Shown here: positions 32,389-38,118 of the stretch, one piece after another | Layout: each line of letters begins with the position of its first letter | Position numbering within the stretch: position 1 is the first letter of the stretch | Assembly: GCA_024224995.1 (NCBI GenBank) | Contig: JAAENB010000390.1 | Span: 1 to 38,118, forward strand | Direction of reading: 5' to 3' | DNA length: 38,118 bases | From: a bacterium | GTDB taxonomy: Bacteria > Spirochaetota > UBA4802 > UBA5550 | Notes under the pieces: model-generated | What the model was told of the DNA's origin: nothing | The model's input: only the letters and a program-made list of their open reading frames with translations | Databases searched by the model: none | Position numbers and translations under genes: made by a program

Positions 32389-33555
32389 TTAACAGGAATC
32401 GCTTCCCCTTCCTTCTTTAAAATATCGCTCCACCCTGTCCAGTCCTTCTTTTATATTTTCCATTGAGTTGGCATAGGAAAACCGCAGGAAGCCTTCTCCT
32501 CCGGAACCAAAATCAATTCCCGGAGTTACTCCCACATGGACCGTATTGAGTATATTAAATGCTTCCCGGTATGAATCCTCACAAAACCCCCTTGCGTCGG
32601 CAAAGACATAAAAAGCGCCTGTTGGTTCCACATGGATCTTAAAACCGATATCCTTGAGCCGTTGTATCATATAGATCCTTCTCTCATTATAGGTATTCTT
32701 CATTCTTTCAATATCGGTCCATGAATCCCGCAGTGCTGTTACCCCGGCAATTTGAACAAAACTGTTTGCCGATATCATAAAATTCTGGTGTATCCGTTCC
32801 ATTACCGATGAAAACTTTTTTGGAAAGATTACATAGCCCAGTCTCCATCCTGTCATGGCAAAAAGCTTGGAAAAACCGTTTATTACAAAGGCGTTTTTTG
32901 TAAACTCCAGGATGGACCTGGCCCGTCCTTCGTAAACAAGCCCATGATAGATCTCATCGGATAAAATATACTGTTTATCGAAACTCGCTATTTCTTCCAG
33001 GTTCTTTTGAGTCATAACAATTCCCGTTGGATTTGACGGTGAATTAATGAGTATTCCCCTGGTCCTTTCGGTAAGAACCTTTTTTATCGCCTCTGGCCGG
33101 TACTGGAATCCGTCTTCGGGCCAGGTCTTTACATCAACAACCTTTCCCCCTATGGCCTCAATAAAATTCGGATAGCAGGCATAATGAGGGTTCGACAGTA
33201 TGACCTCATCACTCTGTCCCTGTTCCACAATTGCCATCATCATCAGCAGCATTGCCGGTGATGTTCCGGAAGAAACCAACACCTGGTCCGGAGTTATGGA
33301 CACCGAATATTCTTTATAATAATACTCGCAAATTGCCTCCCGTAATTCAAGAAGCCCCATTGCGTGAGAATAATGGGTCTTTCCCGAACGGATTGCCTCA
33401 ATTGCCGCCTCCTGGATTACTCCGGGAGTATCAAAATCGGGCTCCCCTACTTCCATATGTATCACATCAACACCCGACTTCTCAAGCTCCTGAGACCGGG
33501 CCATTACATCCATAACAATAAAGGGTTTTACGTCCTTTGCTCTATTCGATATCAT
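32389..33555 (-). CDS. Class I/II pyridoxal-phosphate aminotransferase
   Basis: 388-residue fold-type I aminotransferase, cytoplasmic. Motifs in order: EVGEPDFDTP (about 35-44), YSHAMGLLELREAI (about 62-75), SSGTSPAMLLMM (about 95-106), INSPSNPTG (about 169-177), LSDEIYHGLVYEG (about 197-209; Asp and Tyr hold the cofactor), and NGFSKLFAMTGWRLGY (about 226-241) with the PLP-binding Lys. Near the C-terminus, FLRFSYANS has the Arg that binds the substrate carboxylate. These fit the AspC/AlaC-like branch, but the amino acid pair cannot be fixed. ATG 33555 follows ggaagg at a close spacing. It seems monocistronic and ends in hairpins. Confidence 0.9.
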   Translation of the reverse strand: MISNRAKDVKPFIVMDVMARSQELEKSGVDVIHMEVGEPDFDTPGVIQEAAIEAIRSGKTHYSHAMGLLELREAICEYYYKEYSVSITPDQVLVSSGTSPAMLLMMMAIVEQGQSDEVILSNPHYACYPNFIEAIGGKVVDVKTWPEDGFQYRPEAIKKVLTERTRGILINSPSNPTGIVMTQKNLEEIASFDKQYILSDEIYHGLVYEGRARSILEFTKNAFVINGFSKLFAMTGWRLGYVIFPKKFSSVMERIHQNFMISANSFVQIAGVTALRDSWTDIERMKNTYNERRIYMIQRLKDIGFKIHVEPTGAFYVFADARGFCEDSYREAFNILNTVHVGVTPGIDFGSGGEGFLRFSYANSMENIKEGLDRVERYFKEGRGSDSC

Positions 33556-34154
33556 ATCCTTCCACCATTTTATCCTCTATTCCGGAACCAATTCCGGTCC
33601 CCATACCCTTAATAAATAAATAGAATTATTATTCAAGGAAAAAATACTGCGTCCCCGGACGCGGCGTTAGCTGCGCCTGCTCACCTGTTGGTCCATCCGG
33701 GCCGTGTATTAATATAACGGAAAACGTGATTCGGAATGTGAACCATGCCTGGAGTGATGCCTCTGCGGGTTGTGAGGCTGTTTGAGCGGAGCGAGTTCCG
33801 AACGTTCTGCGGAGGTATTGCTCCAGGCATAGTTCACATTCCGGGTTAATATACCTTATATATGACGCATAATTTCTATTTCGGTATACTAAGACACGGC
33901 CCTTCCGCGCCGCGAAGAAGAGAGAGGGGGGGTTGAGGGGGCTTTAGCTGCGCCTGCTTCCGGCCCCGGGAGCTATAAAATATTAAAAATTAGTTGCCAT
34001 ATAAAGAACCGTTTATAACTTTGTTTTTATAAAATATAGTTTATAGTAAATACAAATTAATATAGACAATAAAAGCAAACAGTATGCAATTTCTGTTCAA
34101 AAATCCCCCCATTATTGATCCTGGAAATTGAAAACTGTTAAAACAGGTATAATA
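33556..34154. other. 599-base gap with a large hairpin and small repeats
   Basis: No protein gene is seen. Contents: a gcgtcc/ggacgc hairpin (about 33651), two copies of ttagctgcgcctgct (about 33668 and 33946), the 37-pair hairpin at 33732-33843, and an AT-rich stretch (33980-34127) that should hold the glycosyltransferase promoter. I do not see a clear -35/-10 pair there. Confidence 0.55.
33732..33843 (+). ncRNA. Large imperfect hairpin with G-U bias (candidate structured RNA)
   Basis: The arms 33732-33768 and 33807-33843 pair over 37 positions: 31 are Watson-Crick, five are G-U if read from the plus strand, and one is C-A. On the minus strand the five would be A-C mismatches. This bias is what selection for an RNA helix on the plus strand would leave. 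The 38-base loop contains gagcggagcgag. Could equally be a decaying dispersed palindrome. Confidence 0.4.
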
Positions 34155-35273
34155 ATGAATAATAAAGTAAACACCAAAGAGCTTATTTCAATAGTTGTCC
34201 CTACTTATAAAGAAGCTGAGAATGTTCCGGTTCTTTCGGAAAAAATTGACGCTGCCATGAAAAACGCCGGCCTGGCGTATGAAATTATTGTTGTTGATGA
34301 TGACTCAAATGACGGTATAATAGAAGCTGTTGACGCAATAAAAGGTAAATTTAATGTCAAGCTCAAGGTAAGAAAGGATGAGAAAGGGCTCTCTTCCGCG
34401 GTTATCGCCGGGTTCGAACTTACCACTGGCTCCATTATTGTTGTTATGGATGCCGACCTCAGTCATCCTCCGGAAAAAATTCCCGAGCTCATTGACCAGG
34501 TTGTGAATAATGGCGCTGAATTTGTTATTGGAAGCCGCTTTGTAAAAGGCGGTTCCATGCCCCATTTCAACGCGTACCGGAAACTAAACGCCTGGGTCTC
34601 CAAAATGTTTGCCCGGCCTTTTACCAAAACGACCGATCCTATGGCAGGTTTTTTCTGTTTTCCAAAGCGGATACTCAATGGTGCCGGAGAACTCAATCCC
34701 CTGGGATTTAAAATTGGACTGGAACTGGCAGTTAAAGCAAGCCCTAAAAAGATTACCGAGATTCCCATTGTTTTCCAGGAACGGCTTCACGGTGAGAGTA
34801 AACTTTCCATGAAAGAACAGCTCTATTATCTTGTTCACATTAAAAGACTTTTTGAGTATAAATACAAGACCTTAGCTGAGTTTATCAAGTTTTCACTTGT
34901 TGGCGGCACCGGCATGCTCGTTGATCTTACTCTCGTATACCTTGCGAAAGATAAGATTGGTCTTAGTTTCAGAATTGCCAGAGTTATTGGTTTTCTATTC
35001 GCGTTAACAACCAATTTCCTGTTAAACCGAAAATTTACCTTTGAAAAAGCAGAGGAAGGAAATGTATACAAACAATACATTTCCTTTTTTGGTGTTTCCG
35101 CACTGGGATTCGCTGTGAACTGGTTCCTTTCAGTTTACCTCAACGAAAATACTTTATTCTTCGAAGAGCACTACCTCTTTGCAGCATTTTTTGGCATACT
35201 CGGGGGACTGGTCGTCAATTTCTCCGGCAGCAAATTATTTGTATTTAAACATAATAATAGTGACAAAAAATAA
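34155..35273 (+). CDS. GT2 glycosyltransferase fused to a GtrA membrane domain
   Basis: 372 residues. Residues about 8-225 form a GT2, dolichol-phosphate-mannose-synthase-like transferase: SIVVPTYKEAENVP, IVVDDDSNDG and VMDADLSHPP (the DxD metal site, near residue 103), then SRFVKGG. Residues about 240-365 form a GtrA domain with four membrane segments (KFSLVGGTGMLVDLTLVYL, VIGFLFALTTNFLLNRKFTF, and so on). Such fusions transfer a sugar to polyprenyl phosphate and flip or hold it at the inner membrane for envelope glycan synthesis. ATG 34155 begins just before the GT fold; a TTG at 34128 is an alternative. A shared terminator follows at 35296-35326. Confidence 0.9.
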   Translation: MNNKVNTKELISIVVPTYKEAENVPVLSEKIDAAMKNAGLAYEIIVVDDDSNDGIIEAVDAIKGKFNVKLKVRKDEKGLSSAVIAGFELTTGSIIVVMDADLSHPPEKIPELIDQVVNNGAEFVIGSRFVKGGSMPHFNAYRKLNAWVSKMFARPFTKTTDPMAGFFCFPKRILNGAGELNPLGFKIGLELAVKASPKKITEIPIVFQERLHGESKLSMKEQLYYLVHIKRLFEYKYKTLAEFIKFSLVGGTGMLVDLTLVYLAKDKIGLSFRIARVIGFLFALTTNFLLNRKFTFEKAEEGNVYKQYISFFGVSALGFAVNWFLSVYLNENTLFFEEHYLFAAFFGILGGLVVNFSGSKLFVFKHNNSDKK

Positions 35274-35295
35274 ATACACATAAATTTATAAAAGC

Positions 35296-35326
35296 AAAAA
35301 GGCGAGGAAATAATCCTCGCCTTTTT
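35296..35326. terminator. Bidirectional intrinsic terminator
   Basis: The stem ggcgagg/cctcgcc (35301-35307 and 35315-35321) is flanked by A5 and T6 so that either strand shows a T-run. It separates the convergent glycosyltransferase and ABC genes and is the clearest terminator in the window. Confidence 0.85.
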
Positions 35327-35368
35327 TGTTATACGAACGTTATTCGGTAAATGAGTATGGCCTCTCCA

Positions 35369-36127
35369 TCAATATATATCAATGGGACCTTCCACATCTC
35401 CCTCTATAAATTGCCTGGCATAGGTATCACTTTCGGAAAAGAACTCCTTCCCGGAACCGGCAAAGACGACCTTTCCGCCGTATAACAGGGCAATAGAGTC
35501 GGCTACCTTTTCGGCTACCATGAGGTCGTGCGTTACTACAATTGATGTTGTGTTGAGAGAATTTCGAATCTCAATGATCAAATCCGCGATGGAGTCCGAC
35601 AGGATTGGATCGAGCCCTGCTGTTGGGTCATCAAACAGAATAATATTCGGGTTCATGCAAACCGCCCGTGCCAGCCCTACCCGTTTCTGCATCCCGCCCG
35701 AGAGTTCCGACGGCAATTTTTCTTCACTTCCTTTAAGCCCCACCCGGGCAATAGAACCATTCACGGAATCATCAATTTTGGCACTCTCCACTCCCATACG
35801 CCGTAGTCCAAATGCCACATTATCGAAAACAGACATTGAATCGAAAAGACCGCCTTTCTGAAAAACATAGGCCAGCCTGAAGTCATCAATACTCTCTTCT
35901 TCGTTTGAATCCCTGCTTCCGTAAAACTCATGAATATCTTTTCCATTGATATTAATGCTTCCCTGGAACTTATCAAAAAGCCCGGCAACTGCCTTTAATA
36001 CTACAGACTTGCCGCAGCCGTTCTTTCCCAAAATAACCAGGGTCTCCCCTTCGGGTACGGTAAGATCAATTCCGTCAATTACCGTATTCGCGCCAAACGA
36101 AATATGAAAATCCTTAATCTGTATCAT
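35369..36127 (-). CDS. MlaF-like ABC transporter ATPase
   Basis: 252-residue ATPase typical of MCE/Mla lipid transporters. It has Walker A GKNGCGKS (about 34-41), Q-loop FQKGGLFDSMSV (about 89-100), signature LSGGMQKR (about 142-149), a Walker B region IILFDDPTAGLDP (about 161-173) and an H-loop VVTHD (about 198). The catalytic Glu after Walker B is Asp here, which may slow hydrolysis or mark an orthologous subfamily. The GLFDSM Q-loop and FDDPTAGLDP pattern favour Mla over amino acid importers. No permease (MlaE) or MCE gene is in the window. The start overlaps nothing; the gene begins 21 bases after the rsgA stop, with two ggggcaa heptads in that gap forming the ribosome-binding site. Confidence 0.8.
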   Translation of the reverse strand: MIQIKDFHISFGANTVIDGIDLTVPEGETLVILGKNGCGKSVVLKAVAGLFDKFQGSININGKDIHEFYGSRDSNEEESIDDFRLAYVFQKGGLFDSMSVFDNVAFGLRRMGVESAKIDDSVNGSIARVGLKGSEEKLPSELSGGMQKRVGLARAVCMNPNIILFDDPTAGLDPILSDSIADLIIEIRNSLNTTSIVVTHDLMVAEKVADSIALLYGGKVVFAGSGKEFFSESDTYARQFIEGDVEGPIDIY

Positions 36128-36148
36128 AAACTTGCCCCTTGCCCCTGC
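36128..36148 (-). repeat. ggggcaa heptad pair that doubles as a ribosome-binding site
   Basis: Two ggggcaa units (minus strand, 36132-36145) fill the 21-base gap between rsgA and the mlaF-like gene, and supply the G-rich ribosome-binding sequence for the latter. Related cttgcccc words also appear at about 5908 and 5923. Confidence 0.5.
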
Positions 36149-37069
36149 CTAATACATGTTCTCATAATCTTCTTTAAGAGAATAAAGAATTTGTAAGTAT
36201 GATATATACCGGTCTTCGCAAATATTCCCTTCTTCCACCTGCCGTTTCACTTCGCATTTCGGTTCATGGTCATGCGTACAGGGCTTGAAATTACACTCAT
36301 CAATATATTCTTTAAATTCATTAAAATAATTGCCCAGGAACTGAGGCTCAATATCAACAAGCCCAAACTCTCTTACGCCGGGAGTATCAATTATTCTTGT
36401 TTTTTCATCCAGGGAAACCATGGCCACATTTGTAGTGGTATGCTTTCCCTTGCCCGTACTTTCCGAAACTTCCGAAGTTCGCATGTTCAGCCCGGGATAG
36501 AGTGAATTCAAGAGCGTGGTTTTTCCTACCCCGGAATAACCAACAAAGATCGATAACTTATTTTCAATTATCTCTTTTACCCTGTCTACTCCTTCTCCTG
36601 TTTCCGCGCTCATAATAACGACCGTAAGCGCTGCTCCACGGTAATATGAATATATATACTCCACTGCCTGTTCATCAACCAGGTCTACCTTGTTAACACA
36701 AAGAAATACCGGGATATTCTCTTTATCGGCCCGAACCAGCAACCTGTCAACAAATCTTAAATTAAGCAAGGGATCGAGAAATGATTGTATGATAATGATC
36801 TGATCCAGGTTTGCCGCGATGATGTCCTCTTTTCCCTTGATCTTATCTTTCCGTGAGAACAGGTTCCTTCTCTCTTCAATTGAATTGATAACCCCTTCTC
36901 CGCCTTCAGTGATCTCAAAATCAACAATATCGCCTGTTGCAGCCGGATTTGAGTACTTTCTTAAACTTTTATCTTTTTTAATCCGTCCCCTGAGTACACA
37001 GTTTATTCTTTCATCTCCACATTCAACTGTATAATAGCGCCCCAACACATTTACCACAACTCCTGTCAT
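36149..37069 (-). CDS. rsgA: Ribosome small-subunit-dependent GTPase RsgA
   Basis: 306-residue GTPase (YjeQ/EngC) that acts late in 30S ribosome assembly. The G motifs are circularly permuted, the family hallmark: NKVD (about 126-129) comes before GYSGVGKTTL (about 176-185) and DTPG (about 227-230). An N-terminal OB-fold (1-65) comes first. A C-terminal zinc knuckle has CNFKPCTHDHEPKC (about 259-272), with Cys, Cys, His and Cys as ligands. It forms a likely operon with the mlaF-like gene 21 bases downstream. ATG 37069 is used; no strong ribosome-binding site is seen. The gene upstream on the same strand ends at 37293 and is separated by a hairpin (37224-37279). Confidence 0.95.
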   Translation of the reverse strand: MTGVVVNVLGRYYTVECGDERINCVLRGRIKKDKSLRKYSNPAATGDIVDFEITEGGEGVINSIEERRNLFSRKDKIKGKEDIIAANLDQIIIIQSFLDPLLNLRFVDRLLVRADKENIPVFLCVNKVDLVDEQAVEYIYSYYRGAALTVVIMSAETGEGVDRVKEIIENKLSIFVGYSGVGKTTLLNSLYPGLNMRTSEVSESTGKGKHTTTNVAMVSLDEKTRIIDTPGVREFGLVDIEPQFLGNYFNEFKEYIDECNFKPCTHDHEPKCEVKRQVEEGNICEDRYISYLQILYSLKEDYENMY

Positions 37070-37223
37070 ACAAATCTCTCTAATCTCATCAATATGCCCC
37101 TAAAAATTTATTTATTCCCAAAAAAACACTAAAGTTTTATAACTAATCGCCGATACAAATATTACAAGTAGGATATGGTAAGACCCTCCCAATTTTATCG
37201 TATTTAATACTTGGCACTGCATA

Positions 37224-37279
37224 AAGCATTAAGAAGGCAGAATAGCCGCCCAGCTGTCCTGCCTTCTTTCTTAATGCTT
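37224..37279 (-). terminator. Long imperfect hairpin between rsgA and the exported protein gene
   Basis: aagcattaagaaggcag (37224-37240) pairs with the matching right arm (37259-37279, with a 4-base insertion). It lies 14 bases after the stop of the upstream minus-strand gene, so termination is a plausible role, but the T-run is weak. Confidence 0.45.
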
Positions 37280-37292
37280 TTCACGTTGCCTT

Positions 37293-37742
37293 TCATGGGA
37301 GCTCCATTAAAATAACCGGCACAAAACTTTCCAATTCCCCTATAACTTTTTCCCGTTTCCCCATTTCTACGACCTTAAATGTGACATAATATTCCATTCC
37401 ACTTCGAAGAGTCGCAAGAGATCTTTCCAGTTTTTTCCTTACCTCTTCCGCTGATATATCAAATTCAATTACATAATTCTTTTTATCATAAAAAAATATC
37501 TTCTCTACCAGTACCATCTTCTCGTTCCTGCCCTCATCAAAGGTCCTCTTTTCAAAGACACGGTCAACATACTTCAGCTTCAGACGCAGGGTAATGGTCT
37601 TCTTTTCATAATCCTTAATATTCTCAGCTACATCCTTGAGTAGTACCTTTCTAAACGTAGAAGGGACATTCCCCGAATAGAGACTGCCCTCCGGAACAGC
37701 CGCGAATACCAGCGCTAATATTAATATCTTACATATTTTCAT
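37293..37742 (-). CDS. Exported protein of unknown function, 149 residues
   Basis: A signal peptide (MKICKILILALVFAAVPEGSLYS, cleavage near 22) leads a small beta-rich domain with many alternating charged residues (for example RLKLKYVDRVFEKRTF). No Cys at the cleavage point, so not a typical lipoprotein. It resembles small OB-like periplasmic domains in general shape only. ATG 37742 is chosen over TTG 37748. No ribosome-binding site stands out. It runs in the same direction as the flanking genes. Family not recognised. Confidence 0.55.
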   Translation of the reverse strand: MKICKILILALVFAAVPEGSLYSGNVPSTFRKVLLKDVAENIKDYEKKTITLRLKLKYVDRVFEKRTFDEGRNEKMVLVEKIFFYDKKNYVIEFDISAEEVRKKLERSLATLRSGMEYYVTFKVVEMGKREKVIGELESFVPVILMELP

Positions 37743-37808
37743 ACACAAACCATACTATAGAACCGCTAAAATTATTCAAATAAAAAATCATCTTAAATCC
37801 TGCCGGAA

Positions 37809-38118
37809 CTAAAGCGGTCTCACGGCCATAAAGCTTTTTAGTATTTCAATTTTTGCCCGATAGGTATTCTTATTTTTGTCCAAGAGTCCAAGTTCAAGCA
37901 GCTCATCAATGTCACGCTTGAAACTTCGATCCGATAGTGCCGCGTAATCTTTCACAATCCATTTCTTTAAGCTGCCTATCTCTTCCGAAGCAAGATACCG
38001 GTCAGCGGGTATCTCCAACAGCAAATTACGCCTTCTTTTGTTTGCTTCCCTTGATTTTCCAACAGACGTTTTTTCCTCAAATATACCAAAAACATAATTT
38101 TCCCAGGTTATGAGCAGC
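37809..38118 (-). CDS. C-terminal part of a protein with a winged-helix-like end (cut by window)
   Basis: The reading frame continues without a stop to the window end, so at least the first 103 codons from its 3' end are seen. The last ~70 residues look like a winged helix: EIGSLKKWIV, then a recognition-helix-like SDRSFKRDIDELLELGLL and a wing with DKNKNTY. The part before reads WENYVFGIFEEK. Such ends occur in Fic-family proteins and some regulators; the catalytic region is not in the window, so I do not name it. The start is unknown. Confidence 0.5.
   Translation of the reverse strand, partial: LLITWENYVFGIFEEKTSVGKSREANKRRRNLLLEIPADRYLASEEIGSLKKWIVKDYAALSDRSFKRDIDELLELGLLDKNKNTYRAKIEILKSFMAVRPL

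Overview
The window reads as chromosomal DNA from a diderm (Gram-negative-type) bacterium that uses the standard code. A spirochaete or a related deep lineage is my best guess. It rests on several lipoproteins with loose lipoboxes (LFAGC, FNGAC, SILAC, TFTGC), a lipid-transport type ABC ATPase, many degenerate signalling proteins and repeat-rich intergenic DNA. There is no rRNA or other decisive phylogenetic marker, so this stays an inference.

Layout. 1-4180: clpB (minus), divergent from an AEC-family permease (plus). 4182-4855: repeat-rich spacer. 4856-7637: a probable beta-propeller lipoprotein, a glycogen-binding-like (CBM21-type) protein and a second probable propeller lipoprotein, all plus. 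7741-12240: a tight operon of macro-domain protein, PyrF, a GGDEF protein with a dead receiver and degenerate EAL, and a DUF1175 lipoprotein. 12316-16065: a 57-aa membrane protein, then (minus) a PAS sensor kinase with a dead receiver followed by a response regulator fused to a dead kinase. 16206-18428: an MBL-fold hydrolase facing a divergent TatC-like membrane protein. 18725-21913: a lipoprotein with a phage tail-collar-like domain, a small membrane protein and an LplT/PlsC-type fusion. 22178-26097: three tandem paralogues with one N-terminal membrane anchor, HEAT-like repeats and a shared GALS tail. 26126-28783: two exported proteins of unknown function. 29144-31399: a radical-SAM/HhH protein paired with a stand-alone DUF4130 protein. 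31400-32388: a long repeat and hairpin region. 32389-38118: aminotransferase, GT2-GtrA glycosyltransferase, rsgA-mlaF pair, an exported protein and a gene cut by the window end.

How genes work together. clpB (protein disaggregation), pyrF (UMP synthesis) and rsgA (30S maturation) are housekeeping genes. The mlaF-like ATPase, the LplT/PlsC fusion, GtrA-GT2 and the lipoproteins concern the envelope. The two adjacent regulators at 12.5-16.1 kb look like one phosphotransfer route divided between two proteins, each keeping what the other has lost. The three HEAT paralogues share one strong promoter and look like one multi-subunit inner-membrane assembly of unknown function; they are the best candidate for an undescribed system.

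Intergenic DNA is unusual. Short tandem arrays with a 7-base period but many different unit sequences recur at gene borders. There are also several dispersed repeats (one 167-base pair of copies), palindromes, a 19-base triplet repeat, a large G-U-paired hairpin, and a 116-base element with perfect 26-base inverted ends that lies inside the 3' end of the radical-SAM gene.
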